A stretch of 15,976 nt of DNA from Rhodospirillaceae bacterium (lineage in GTDB: Bacteria; Pseudomonadota; Alphaproteobacteria; Rhodospirillales; Rhodospirillaceae): NCBI GenBank assembly GCA_002691085.1, contig NZGX01000054.1:1-15976 (forward strand), in the 5' to 3' direction. Of the stretch, positions 1-8,393 are shown piece by piece. Both the position numbers and the translations under genes were made by a program. How positions within the stretch are numbered: position 1 is the stretch's first letter; each line of letters begins with the position of its first letter. The notes beneath the pieces are model-generated. The model made no database searches. It was not told the origin of the DNA and was given only the letters and a program-made list of their open reading frames with translations.

Positions 1-35
1 AATTTCTTTCGATGGAAAAGTAAATAAATTATTTG

Positions 36-1958
36 TCACGTATTTGGCTGTGGTTCTGGAGAGATATTAGAAGGATCAATTCCATCATTTCTACTTGTAG
101 AGGGAACTGATCTTCTTCGACCAGATGAGCGAGTTGTCGGGTCATCATTTCGATCGATATCATCTCCTTTTAAAAGTGCATCAATATCCTTTCTCGATAA
201 TGTCTCATACTCAAGAAGACCTTTTGCAATTATTTCAAGATCATCTCTGTGATTAGTCAGTATTTTTTTTGCAGTCTTCTCTCCTTCCTCTACAAACCTT
301 CTTACTTCTTTATCAATTAATTCTGCAGTTGCATCAGCCATGTTCTTTTGCTGTGCAACAGAATGGCCTAAAAAAACTTCCTCTTGATCAGAATTATATC
401 TTAAGGGTCCTAATTTTTCAGAAAATCCATATTCTGTTACCATCCTTCTAGCTATATCTGTAGCTCGTTTCAAATCATCAGAAGCACCAGTAGTAACTTT
501 ATCATTACCAAAAACCATCTCCTCAGCGACCCTGCCTCCAAACAAACTTGCTATCATCGCCTTTAATTCTACTAGAGATTGACTATATTTATCTCTCTCA
601 GGCAAAAACATTGTGACGCCTAAGGCTCTCCCTCTGGGTATAATAGTAACTTTATGAAGAGGCTCGTGGGCCTCAATATTTATCATTATTAAAGCATGCC
701 CAGCTTCGTGGTATGCCGTAAGCTTCTTCTCATCCTCTGTCATTACCATTGAACGCCTCTCTGCGCCCATCATTACTTTATCTTTTGCCTCTTCAAATTC
801 TTGCATGGTAACAACTCTTTTTGCTTTCCTAGCAGCTAAAAGGGCAGCTTCGTTTACCAAGTTAGCCAAATCTGCACCTGAAAAACCAGGAGTTCCTCTT
901 GCAACAACCTTTAATTCTACATCATTAGAAAGTGGAGTGTTTTTAACATGAACTTTGAGGATTTTCTCTCTGCCAATTATGTCTGGATTTGGAACAACTA
1001 CTTGCCTATCAAATCTTCCGGGTCTTAGTAACGCTGGATCAAGAACGTCAGGCCGGTTAGTAGCAGCGATAAGAATAACCCCTTCGTTAGCTTCAAAACC
1101 ATCCATTTCAACTAACAATTGGTTCAGAGTTTGTTCTCTTTCATCATTACCACCACCAAGCCCAGCCCCTCTATGACGTCCAACAGCATCAATCTCATCG
1201 ATAAAAATAATACAGGGTGCATTCTTTTTACCCTGTTCAAACATATCTCTGACACGACTAGCACCAACACCAACAAACATCTCAACAAAATCTGAGCCGG
1301 AAATAGTAAAAAAGGGAACATTAGCTTCACCAGCAATTGACCTGGCAAGAAGAGTCTTCCCGGTACCAGGAGGACCAACTAGTAAGACACCCTTTGGTAT
1401 TTTACCACCTAGTCGTTGGAATTTTGCTGGATCACGGAGAAATTCTACAACCTCTTCTAACTCTTGCTTTGCCTCATCAATACCAGCCACATCTTCAAAA
1501 GTTACTTTACCCTGTTTTTCAGTTAGTAACTTGGCTCGTGATTTACCAAAACCAAGAGCTCTTCCACCACCCCCCTGCATCTGCCTCATAAAGAATATCC
1601 AAACTGCAATTAATAGAAGCATTGGAAACCAAGATATTAGGATACTCCAGAAGGTTGTCTCTCCATCTGTTTTGGGAAGGACCTTTATATCAACACCATT
1701 ACTTCTCAATGAGGGAATAAGTGATGGATCATCAGGTACGAATGTATAAAAACCAGAACCATCCCTGGTTTTCCCCTTTATGCTATCTCCCTGTATAGTG
1801 ATATCTTTTATTTGATTACTTTCTACAGAAGCCATAAACTCTGTAAATGATAATTCTTTGCTTCTAGAATTGATATTAGGTGCCTGTAGTAAATTAAATA
1901 AACCTACAATGAGAACCAGTATTATTATCCATAAAATAAGGTTTTTGTTGATATTCAC
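36..1958 (-). CDS. ftsH: ATP-dependent zinc metalloprotease FtsH
   Basis: Membrane-anchored AAA+ protease that extracts and degrades membrane and short-lived cytosolic proteins. Numbered from the GTG start at 1958 (640 aa, close to the family's usual ~640): TM1 about 6-24, a periplasmic domain, TM2 about 104-124, Walker A GPPGTGKT 195-202, pore FVG 228-230, Walker B IIFIDE 250-255, second region of homology 299-318 ending GRFDR, zinc-protease motif HEAGH 417-421 and the likely third zinc ligand D495. The C-terminal tail is polar and disordered-looking, as is usual. The frame stays open to a TTG at 1976, but AAAGGA at 1965-1970 lies 6 nt before the GTG and the GTG start gives the usual alphaproteobacterial N-terminus (NINKNL then a hydrophobic helix). 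It is the last gene of the minus-strand block, 66-84 nt after tilS, the usual alphaproteobacterial neighbour. Stop is TGA. Identity is certain; only the start is a judgement. Confidence 0.98.
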   Translation of the reverse strand: MNINKNLILWIIILVLIVGLFNLLQAPNINSRSKELSFTEFMASVESNQIKDITIQGDSIKGKTRDGSGFYTFVPDDPSLIPSLRSNGVDIKVLPKTDGETTFWSILISWFPMLLLIAVWIFFMRQMQGGGGRALGFGKSRAKLLTEKQGKVTFEDVAGIDEAKQELEEVVEFLRDPAKFQRLGGKIPKGVLLVGPPGTGKTLLARSIAGEANVPFFTISGSDFVEMFVGVGASRVRDMFEQGKKNAPCIIFIDEIDAVGRHRGAGLGGGNDEREQTLNQLLVEMDGFEANEGVILIAATNRPDVLDPALLRPGRFDRQVVVPNPDIIGREKILKVHVKNTPLSNDVELKVVARGTPGFSGADLANLVNEAALLAARKAKRVVTMQEFEEAKDKVMMGAERRSMVMTEDEKKLTAYHEAGHALIMINIEAHEPLHKVTIIPRGRALGVTMFLPERDKYSQSLVELKAMIASLFGGRVAEEMVFGNDKVTTGASDDLKRATDIARRMVTEYGFSEKLGPLRYNSDQEEVFLGHSVAQQKNMADATAELIDKEVRRFVEEGEKTAKKILTNHRDDLEIIAKGLLEYETLSRKDIDALLKGDDIDRNDDPTTRSSGRRRSVPSTSRNDGIDPSNISPEPQPNT

Positions 1959-1964
1959 TATTTT

Positions 1965-1970
1965 TCCTTT
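1965..1970 (-). promoter_or_regulatory. Shine-Dalgarno site selecting the ftsH GTG start
   Basis: On the minus strand AAAGGA is followed by six A/T bases and then GTG at 1958-1956. The upstream in-frame TTG at 1976-1974 has no comparable site. This favours the 640-residue protein over one six residues longer. Confidence 0.7.
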
Positions 1971-2042
1971 AAGCAAATTCTGATTACACGAACAAGTCTA
2001 TTTCTATAAATAAGCTTCATAAATCCTAAAGCAAGTAGAAAA

Positions 2043-3083
2043 TTATAAATTTTCTTTTGAAATAACGAGATATTCCCCTTGAACAATCAATTTACATCCG
2101 TGAAGTGTCCTGTCATACCATAAATTACCATTATCTGGAATATTAGCTTTTTTTAACATTAAGTATACTTTTTCTAGGCTAATAAATCTTGGTGGATTAC
2201 TTTTGCCTGAAATTTTACTTAATATTTTTGATAAAGCCCTGATTCCAATCTCATCAGGATAATTTAAGAATTTCGATAAAGCAATTTTAGCTATAGTTTT
2301 GTTATCGTTATAAAATAAAAATTGATTAATTGCATCGGAAACAATGTTATCTATAGCTAACTTAGCTCTATTCATATGAGTTATTGTTTTATAAATCCTA
2401 GACTTAGTTAATCCCTCCTCTTCAAGTTCATGTAATAATTTTCTTATTCTAACCCTTGAAAACTTTGTATTTTGATTACTTCTGTCATCTACATAAGAAA
2501 CATTGTAATATTTACAAGTGGCTACTAATCTCGACTTTGGAAAGCCTAATAAAGGTCTTATAATTCTAAGATTATTCATGCAGATATCATCACTCATACC
2601 TGATAAACCATTTATGCCAGACCCTCTTATTAACCTATAAATAAACGTTTCCAGCTGATCATCAGCATGATGACCCATGAATAAGTTTTCTATATTATTA
2701 ACTTTACACCATTTGGTCATAAGCATAAGTCGCGCTTCCCTTGCTTCATTTTGATAGCTTTTACTCAAACTCTTATACTTAATTCCTTCGTGCCAAACTA
2801 GAATATGATTTTGTATACCCAATTGATTTAATTTTTCAGATACAAAGCTTGCTTCCTCAGAGGATTCATCTCTTATTTTGTGATCCACAATTAAGGCATA
2901 TAAATTAATAGAATTCAATTTGGAGTATCTGCCTAGCAGTATAGACAACGCCATACTATCTGACCCGCCAGAAACAGCAATTGAGAAATTTGAATGATTT
3001 AAATTAAATTTGCGCATGGACGTATCAAACTCGCTGTCCATAATCGGGGCTTTTGACTTTTTGAGATTGTATTCTTGCAACAT
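2043..3083 (-). CDS. tilS: tRNA(Ile)-lysidine synthase TilS
   Basis: Modifies the wobble cytidine of tRNA-Ile2 (CAU anticodon) to lysidine using ATP and lysine, switching both charging and codon reading from Met to Ile (AUA). Seen: an N-type ATP-pyrophosphatase PP-loop SGGSDS at residues 38-43, the family block GHHADDQLET from 137 with following IRGSG, RPLL at 176-179, DRSN near 200-203 and RVRIRK at 210-215. The C-terminal third is poorly conserved; at 346 aa the protein is shorter than the E. coli form (about 430), as in many Alphaproteobacteria. The ATG at 3083 has no clear Shine-Dalgarno sequence. A second in-frame ATG at residue 15 would leave the PP-loop intact, so the start is uncertain. 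It lies 22 nt after cpoB and before ftsH, a conserved neighbourhood. The enzyme is relevant to the ATA-start finding because it creates the AUA-reading tRNA. Confidence 0.95.
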   Translation of the reverse strand: MLQEYNLKKSKAPIMDSEFDTSMRKFNLNHSNFSIAVSGGSDSMALSILLGRYSKLNSINLYALIVDHKIRDESSEEASFVSEKLNQLGIQNHILVWHEGIKYKSLSKSYQNEAREARLMLMTKWCKVNNIENLFMGHHADDQLETFIYRLIRGSGINGLSGMSDDICMNNLRIIRPLLGFPKSRLVATCKYYNVSYVDDRSNQNTKFSRVRIRKLLHELEEEGLTKSRIYKTITHMNRAKLAIDNIVSDAINQFLFYNDNKTIAKIALSKFLNYPDEIGIRALSKILSKISGKSNPPRFISLEKVYLMLKKANIPDNGNLWYDRTLHGCKLIVQGEYLVISKENL

Positions 3084-3105
3084 TAGATAATAATTTAGTT
3101 TTGAG

Positions 3106-4305
3106 CTAGCTACACTTTAAATTTCCGCGTTCAGATTGAGCACGCCGCTTAATCGTATCGTTTGCCGAAGGGTATTCAGTCGAGAGCTTTGAAAGAGATG
3201 CACACGCAATATCTTTTTTATCAAGTCTTGCTAGAGAGAGTCCTAACTTCAGCAAATTATCCGGGCCTTTAACACTAGATGGGTATTGTTCATAACCTGC
3301 TAAGAACTCCACTGCAGCCCTCTCATAATCTCTCCTTACATAAAAAGTTTCACCAATCCAATATTGTGCATTGCCAGCCAGGTCACTAGATGGGTTTTTG
3401 TCAAGAAAAGCTCTTAGTGCCCTTTCAGCTTTTTCATAATCTGTTGGACCATTTGAAAGCCTTAAAATCTCAAAAGCATAATTGTATTGATCTTGATCTG
3501 TTCCATCTGGCAACATTAAGCCTTGACTGATTTCATTTTCTTCAGCGTTAAGGTTTTTATTTGTCTCATCAAATTGAGTTATAGCATCTATTTTTTTTGG
3601 TATCTCTTCAGTCACTTGATCCTGCTCTAAAAATAAACTTTCACTATTTGGAGGTAGAGGTTTTCCATCTTTATTTGTAAAAAGAATCCCCATAGTATCC
3701 TCTGTATTAGAGCTTTGTTGAACTTGATTTAAAGTACTTAGATTGTCCATAGCTGGTTGTTTCTGAACAGGCGTTGACAAAGCCATACCAGGACTTGGTT
3801 CTAACCTTATATTTCTTTGATTAGCATCTTCTTCACCTAATTGACTCTCATTTACTGATAATGAATTATTAAAACTAGGCAAGTCTGATACTGCTATAGA
3901 AACTCCAGTTGTTTCTTCAATATAAGATAATCTATATGCAAGGTCCTCATTTGATAATTTCATTTCTCTCTTTAACTGTGATAACTCAAATCTAGTTTCT
4001 TCTACTTGACCTGTTAAATCTTCAAGTAATTTTTCAAGCTGAAGCATTCTTACTTGAATCCTTGCTTCAACTTCATCAGGGTTTAAACTTTCAACAACAG
4101 TTTCTTGACTGGAAACATTTCTATTGTTTAAAGAATTTTCTATAATAATTTTTTCTAAACGATCAATTTTTTGGCTTAAATTTAAGTCTTCTGTGTAAGA
4201 CTGACTTTTAACAATTTTACTATCAATAGAAATGAGATTACACAATATAATTAAGAAAAAATGTAATTTAATGCTTTTCATATTAGTTAGCAATCTAGAG
4301 AGCAT
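3106..4305 (-). CDS. cpoB: Cell division coordinator CpoB (YbgF), periplasmic TPR protein
   Basis: Periplasmic partner of Tol-Pal that in E. coli links outer-membrane constriction to septal peptidoglycan synthesis by PBP1B. Seen: an N-terminal hydrophobic signal (about 9-27) with likely cleavage near SQS 34-36, a heptad-like coiled coil from about 43 to 130 (the trimerisation region in the family), a polar Gln/Asn/Ser/Glu-rich linker from about 140 to 270, and a C-terminal TPR module from about 271 to 399, with the typical YNYAFEIL, AQYWIGETFYVRRDYERAA and LLKLGLSLARL segments. At 399 aa it is clearly longer than E. coli CpoB (about 260); the excess is in the linker. The ATG at residue 9 would give a more conventional signal peptide, but neither start has a strong ribosome site. 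It follows pal by 105 nt and precedes tilS by 22 nt, the normal alphaproteobacterial order. Confidence 0.9.
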   Translation of the reverse strand: MLSRLLTNMKSIKLHFFLIILCNLISIDSKIVKSQSYTEDLNLSQKIDRLEKIIIENSLNNRNVSSQETVVESLNPDEVEARIQVRMLQLEKLLEDLTGQVEETRFELSQLKREMKLSNEDLAYRLSYIEETTGVSIAVSDLPSFNNSLSVNESQLGEEDANQRNIRLEPSPGMALSTPVQKQPAMDNLSTLNQVQQSSNTEDTMGILFTNKDGKPLPPNSESLFLEQDQVTEEIPKKIDAITQFDETNKNLNAEENEISQGLMLPDGTDQDQYNYAFEILRLSNGPTDYEKAERALRAFLDKNPSSDLAGNAQYWIGETFYVRRDYERAAVEFLAGYEQYPSSVKGPDNLLKLGLSLARLDKKDIACASLSKLSTEYPSANDTIKRRAQSERGNLKCS

Positions 4306-4410
4306 AACAATAAATCTCTAACTCTATTTTTAAATCTTAGACGCATAGAAGTAACCCATCAGCACCAGAAAAAAGATGAGTGCATCAACCCAAAATTACA
4401 ACCAAATTAG

Positions 4411-4890
4411 CTACTTTACTACTGAGACACTTCTTCTGTTTTTACTCCAACAATCCTCATTAGAGCCAACACAGACTGGTCTTTCTTTACCATAGGATAT
4501 TGTCCTAATCCGACTCGGGGCAACACCAAGTGATGTTAAATAATCTCTTACAGCATTTGCCCTTCTCTCTCCTAAACCAAGGTTATATTCTCTTGTGCCT
4601 CTTTCATCACAGTGACCTTCAACAACAATATTCCTTGACGGGTTTTGGTTAAGCCATGATGCCTGACCTCTTAGCGTTATTTCAGCACTATTGTTTAGTT
4701 CATATTTATCTAATTCAAAATAGACACTGTTTCCAACAAGTTGGTTAAAGTACTCTGCAGAACTTGCTGCTGGACCAGCAGATGATGCTGGAGGAGCAGA
4801 AGAAACCGGCCCAGAATCTGTTCCAGGGTCTGTAGCACAGGCTCCCAAAAAAACTGAAGCCATTAAAATAAACTTAATACGTCCCATCAT
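4411..4890 (-). CDS. pal: Peptidoglycan-associated lipoprotein Pal
   Basis: Outer-membrane lipoprotein that binds peptidoglycan and, released by TolB and TolA, concentrates at the division site to pull the outer membrane inward. Seen: a lipoprotein signal with lipobox LGAC, making C18 the lipidated residue; a Ser/Ala/Pro-rich flexible tether about 22-45; then an OmpA-like domain about 54-159 with GHCDERGTREYN (92-103), ERRANAV (108-114) and NRRSV (151-155). D95 and R110 correspond to the residues that hold diaminopimelate in this fold. The usual T or A before the binding Asp is a Cys (C94) here, and there are further Cys at 140 and 147. Length 159 is normal. The first ATG (4890) is chosen because AAGGG lies about 10 nt upstream; the next codon is also ATG. 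It has the longest upstream gap in the block, with a good -10 box, so it may have its own promoter. Confidence 0.97.
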   Translation of the reverse strand: MMGRIKFILMASVFLGACATDPGTDSGPVSSAPPASSAGPAASSAEYFNQLVGNSVYFELDKYELNNSAEITLRGQASWLNQNPSRNIVVEGHCDERGTREYNLGLGERRANAVRDYLTSLGVAPSRIRTISYGKERPVCVGSNEDCWSKNRRSVSVVK

Positions 4891-4926
4891 TTTGATTTAT
4901 TCCCTTCTATCACTTCATTTAGCTAA

Positions 4927-4932
4927 ATTATA
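4927..4932 (-). promoter_or_regulatory. Possible -10 box of a pal promoter
   Basis: In the 154-nt gap between tolB and pal the minus strand reads TATAAT, a perfect -10 consensus, about 37 nt before the pal start codon. The hexamer 17 nt upstream (GATTTT) is a poor -35 match. A perfect 12-bp palindrome, ATTTAGCTAAAT (4917-4928), overlaps its downstream edge and could be an operator or coincidence. In AT-rich DNA such boxes arise by chance, so this is tentative. Nothing else with support was seen in the gap. Confidence 0.35.
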
Positions 4933-5044
4933 AGCCATTTGCCAACTACAAAATCCTTATTTTTGAATATTTTGCAGAAAGACGAAATTAATACTATAAT
5001 TTGGTACATTTTACGAGGTTTATATCACTTTTTATCGTATTTAG

Positions 5045-6373
5045 CTAAGGAATTAAAGGCGACCATGCAGGATCAGAAGCATCGCCTGGAGTTAATCGCT
5101 CAACTTGATTATAACCTGTTAAATCTATTGAAAAAAGCCTTGTTTTACCTCCTGAGCCATTCGATTTTGTTGGTTCCTGCGCAAAATACATCAAAACCCT
5201 CCCATTTGGTGCCCATGTTGGAGATTCCACAAGAAATCCCTGTGCTAATAGCCTTTCATTTGAACCATCTGTTTCCATAACACCAATGTAAAACTTTCCT
5301 TGGCTCATTTTTGTAAATGCAATTAAATCCCCTCTTGGAGACCAAACAGGTGTTGCATATCTTCCTTTTCCAAAACTAATCCTTTTTACATTGTTTCCAT
5401 TAATACCCATTACATACAATTGCTGACTCCCACCCCTATCAGAATTAAAACAAATTTCCCTATTAGTTGGGGAATAAGAAGGTGAAGTATCAATTGCAGG
5501 ATGGTCCGTTAGCCTTAACGTCCTTCTATTTTTAAGATCCATTTGATAGATATCTGAATTACCATTTGATGCCATAGAAAAAATGATTTTATCAGCATTT
5601 GGTGAAAACCTTGGGGCATAAGTCATACCTGGAAAATCACCAAGAAGTTCTTGTTTACCGGTTTCGAGATTAAAGAGATAAACTCTTGGAAGGTCATTGA
5701 AAAAAGATAGATAGGTAATTTCTTGAGTTGTTGGAGAAAATCTTGGGGTTAAAACAAGCGCAGAACCATCTGTAAGAAATCTATGATTTTCCTCATCTTG
5801 ATCCATGATTGCTAACCTTTTTATTCTCGCATTAAGAGGACCACTTTCAGAAACGTAAACAATTCTAGTATCAAAGTATCCCGTTTCCCCAGTTATTTCT
5901 TCATATATACTATCAGCAATTATATGAGAGACTCTTCTCCAATTAGCTTTAGGAGTTACAAACTCCTGACCCTTAAGTTCCTGCCCTGTAAAAACATCCC
6001 ACAACCTATAAGAAACACGGACTCTACCATTTCTTATCTCGCTAACTTCACCTTGGATTAATGCTTGAGCATTAATTATCCTCCAATCAGGAAATCTTGG
6101 TACGGTATCAAAGGAGTACAACTGTTGAACAAACGAATTTTCATTTATAGGTCGAAAAAGACCTGATCTCTCTAAATCATTAGAAATAACACTGCTTATT
6201 CTCCTTCCAATATTTTCATCAGAACCTCCAGAAATTACAAATTGTGCAACTGCTATTGGCATAGGCTCAACTCTACCCCTAGTTATGTCAATTTTTACTT
6301 GAGACAGTGCAATATTTACAAATGAAAGAAATAGAACAGATGAAAAAGAAAACAGAAAAAAATCTCTTTTCAT
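5045..6373 (-). CDS. tolB: Tol-Pal system beta-propeller protein TolB
   Basis: Periplasmic protein that cycles between Pal and TolA during cell constriction. Seen: a Sec signal peptide 1-24 (cleavage probably after ALS), an N-terminal alpha/beta domain about 25-165 containing VAQF, ISNDLERSGLF and ALIQGEV, and a six-bladed WD40-like propeller about 170-440 built from repeats such as APRFSPNADKIIFS (253-266), SPSYSPTNREICF (297-309), TPVWSPRGDLIAFT (341-354) and SPTWAPNGRVLMY (384-396), closing with DPAWSPL. Length 442 is normal for the family. ATG at 6373 follows AAGGGA with about 9-11 nt spacing. It sits between tolA (55 nt upstream) and pal (154 nt downstream), the canonical order. Confidence 0.98.
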   Translation of the reverse strand: MKRDFFLFSFSSVLFLSFVNIALSQVKIDITRGRVEPMPIAVAQFVISGGSDENIGRRISSVISNDLERSGLFRPINENSFVQQLYSFDTVPRFPDWRIINAQALIQGEVSEIRNGRVRVSYRLWDVFTGQELKGQEFVTPKANWRRVSHIIADSIYEEITGETGYFDTRIVYVSESGPLNARIKRLAIMDQDEENHRFLTDGSALVLTPRFSPTTQEITYLSFFNDLPRVYLFNLETGKQELLGDFPGMTYAPRFSPNADKIIFSMASNGNSDIYQMDLKNRRTLRLTDHPAIDTSPSYSPTNREICFNSDRGGSQQLYVMGINGNNVKRISFGKGRYATPVWSPRGDLIAFTKMSQGKFYIGVMETDGSNERLLAQGFLVESPTWAPNGRVLMYFAQEPTKSNGSGGKTRLFSIDLTGYNQVERLTPGDASDPAWSPLIP

Positions 6374-6428
6374 AATTTAACTTCCCTTAGATAAATTTTA
6401 AATATAATCAACCTATCGAAAATAGATA

Positions 6429-7202
6429 CTAATTAATTCTACCTCTAGGTGTAAATGTAAAAACAATTTCTTTAAATATATCATATCTCTCAGGGGAAAT
6501 TGGAACATTGGTACAACTTAAAACAGCATTTCTAGCACTATTTGCAAAAGTTCGAAAATTTGAATCAGAAAAATACCGGGCTGTGTCTTCTATTGTTGCT
6601 TGTATAACTTTTCCTAAAGGACTGATCCTAACCCTCAATTCAACTCTTAAATCTCTCAGCCCTTCCTTGCCAGGGTCTATTCTCCAGCACCTTTCAATAT
6701 GGGAACGGATAGCATCACGTTCACTCATTGTTGCCCTATCCTGAAATGAATTTATATTTGAATTTTTATTTTCGGATGAGATATCATTCTTTAAAACTGG
6801 AGGAGACCTTTTTTTAACTTCTTGCTCCAAATTTTTAACCAAACTGACTAATTCAGCGAACTTATCCCTTGGGGGAGGTTTTGGTTTTCTTTGAGGATGG
6901 GAGGATAGGGGTGAGTCAAAAAAAACTTTACCATCGCTATCTTCTTGAAAGTCATTAGGGTTGTTAGAATCTATTTCTTGAAGATTGCTGTAAACTGGCT
7001 CCGAAGAATAATCAGTATTATCCTCTTCTGACTTTATATTTTCTTTTTCTTCTATTCTTGTAATCTCCTCAATATCCACAAGATCAACAATTATAGATAT
7101 ATCTTTATCTATAATATTATTTTGAAAAAAGGAATTACCTGACCAAAGAAAAAGGAAAAAAGTAGAATGCAGAAGTATTGATAAAACTATTCCATTATTC
7201 AT
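6429..7202 (-). CDS. tolA: TolA, trans-envelope linker of the Tol-Pal system (short form)
   Basis: Inner-membrane protein that carries proton-motive-force energy from TolQ/TolR across the periplasm to TolB/Pal. Seen: one N-terminal transmembrane helix about 4-22, an acidic region (about 32-90, many E and D), a proline/basic knot RKPKPPP 105-111, a short helix about 113-131, and a C-terminal TonB/TolA-like domain about 155-257 with RSHIERCW (166-173), ELRVRISPLG (188-197) and a second Cys at 230, probably disulphide-bonded to C172. At 257 aa it lacks the long Ala/Lys/Glu-rich helix of enterobacterial TolA (about 420 aa). The name rests on position between tolR and tolB and on the C-terminal domain. 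It starts 10 nt after the tolR stop; no good Shine-Dalgarno sequence is seen, so coupled translation is plausible. Confidence 0.88.
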   Translation of the reverse strand: MNNGIVLSILLHSTFFLFLWSGNSFFQNNIIDKDISIIVDLVDIEEITRIEEKENIKSEEDNTDYSSEPVYSNLQEIDSNNPNDFQEDSDGKVFFDSPLSSHPQRKPKPPPRDKFAELVSLVKNLEQEVKKRSPPVLKNDISSENKNSNINSFQDRATMSERDAIRSHIERCWRIDPGKEGLRDLRVELRVRISPLGKVIQATIEDTARYFSDSNFRTFANSARNAVLSCTNVPISPERYDIFKEIVFTFTPRGRIN

Positions 7203-7212
7203 TTTAATAAAA

Positions 7213-7650
7213 CTACATGTTACCTTCAGGAATAGTTACTAATGCGGCTTTAGTTACACCGGATTTATAAATTTCAGACATAACATTCATTACTTTTCCA
7301 TAAGATAAGGATTTATCTGCCCTAACATAAACTTTTATCTCTGAATTATTTTCACTGATTGCCCTCAACCTTTCACCAAGCTGACTTACAGTTATTTGCT
7401 CATCTTGAAGTGTTATAAAGTCCTTGCTCACACTTACGGTTAATGCTTCATTATCTTGAGATAGATTTGGTGATTTGGCCTCAGGCAAACTTACTTCTAC
7501 TCCTGTTGTTAAAAGGGGTGCTGCAACTATAAAAATTACTAGCAATACAAGCATAACATCTACCATTGGAGTTACATTAATTTCTGCCATTGGCTTATAT
7601 AATTTTCTTCTTGAAGAGTTATCAGTATTTTGATGGTTTATTTGGACCAT
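7213..7650 (-). CDS. tolR: TolR, ExbD/TolR-family inner-membrane protein
   Basis: Partner of TolQ in the proton-driven motor that energises TolA. Seen: a cytoplasmic N-terminus of about 28 residues, the family signature AEINVTPMVDVMLVLLVIF (22-40), a single transmembrane helix about 29-48 carrying the proton-pathway aspartate D31, and a periplasmic domain about 60-145 with the usual ADKSLSYGKVM segment and a closing ALVTIPEG. Length 145 is typical. It is separated from tolQ by 5 nt and from tolA by 10 nt, so the three genes are almost certainly one transcript. No strong Shine-Dalgarno sequence precedes the ATG at 7650, consistent with coupling to tolQ. Confidence 0.97.
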   Translation of the reverse strand: MVQINHQNTDNSSRRKLYKPMAEINVTPMVDVMLVLLVIFIVAAPLLTTGVEVSLPEAKSPNLSQDNEALTVSVSKDFITLQDEQITVSQLGERLRAISENNSEIKVYVRADKSLSYGKVMNVMSEIYKSGVTKAALVTIPEGNM

Positions 7651-7655
7651 GATCT

Positions 7656-8381
7656 TTAAGACTCGTCAAACTGTCGAGATATTATTGTACCAAACTCTCC
7701 CACAAAATTTTCAAGCCTCATAGCATAACGATTCATATCTGACGAAATAGAATTGTATGCAATTACTGCAGGTATTGCAGCAACCAAACCTAATGCAGTT
7801 GCAAAAAGAGCTTCTGCAATACCAGGGGCAACTGTCGCTAGGCTTGTATCGCTGGAAATGCCTATTGCTGAAAATGTATTCATAATACCCCATACAGTAC
7901 CAAAAAGACCTAAAAAAGGAGAAACCGAACCAGTTGATGCTAAAAAAGTCATATTCTTTTGCAAGCTATCCATTTCCCTCTCAAGACTTACTCGCATTAC
8001 CCTATCAATTCGCTGTTCGATAATAACAATATTTTTTGGAGTTTTATCAAAACCTTTCTCAGAGGATCTTTTCAATTCGCGCATTGCTACAACAAAAATG
8101 GATGACATAGGGTCGGATGGCCTTAAGCCAACACTATTGTACAAGTCATCCAAAGAAGAGCCTGACCAAAATTTTTCTTCAAATTTCCTGGATTTGTTTG
8201 TTACAGCCCTTAAACCAAATATTTTATCAAATATAATTGCCCAGCTCCAGATAGAGGCAAGAATAAGAATTAGCATCACAATCTTAACTACAATATCTGC
8301 TTCTAAAAATAGAACCCATAGAGAAAAATCTGACTCGCTGGCAATATTTCCTAAATTATTAACTTTCTCAATTAAGTCCAT
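7656..8381 (-). CDS. tolQ: TolQ, MotA/TolQ/ExbB proton-channel protein
   Basis: Inner-membrane stator subunit that forms the proton channel with TolR. Seen: three membrane spans at about 31-54, 144-170 and 184-209, a cytoplasmic loop between the first and second, and the family signature around GLFGTVWGIM (158-167) followed by APGIAEALFATALGLVAAIP (185-204). Length 241 is normal. ATG at 8381 is preceded by AAAGGA with about 8 nt spacing. That Shine-Dalgarno sequence overlaps the TAA stop of ybgC (TAAAGGA), so the two genes are translationally adjacent. The ybgC-tolQ-tolR-tolA-tolB-pal order is the standard tol cluster. Confidence 0.98.
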   Translation of the reverse strand: MDLIEKVNNLGNIASESDFSLWVLFLEADIVVKIVMLILILASIWSWAIIFDKIFGLRAVTNKSRKFEEKFWSGSSLDDLYNSVGLRPSDPMSSIFVVAMRELKRSSEKGFDKTPKNIVIIEQRIDRVMRVSLEREMDSLQKNMTFLASTGSVSPFLGLFGTVWGIMNTFSAIGISSDTSLATVAPGIAEALFATALGLVAAIPAVIAYNSISSDMNRYAMRLENFVGEFGTIISRQFDES

Positions 8382-8393
8382 AAAATATTTCCT

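Noticed and set aside
1..35. A gene fragment left of ftsH.
   Set aside because: Only 35 bases are visible, with no readable conserved coding and no clear terminator hairpin.
4369..4386. GATG-CATC hairpin followed by six T on the minus strand between pal and cpoB, like a terminator.
   Set aside because: The stem has only 4 bp with a 4-nt loop, too weak for intrinsic termination, and it would cut the operon in the middle.
4939..5280. A 113-codon plus-strand frame across the tolB-pal gap and the end of tolB.
   Set aside because: It has no ribosome site, is mostly antisense to conserved TolB sequence, and its product looks like noise.
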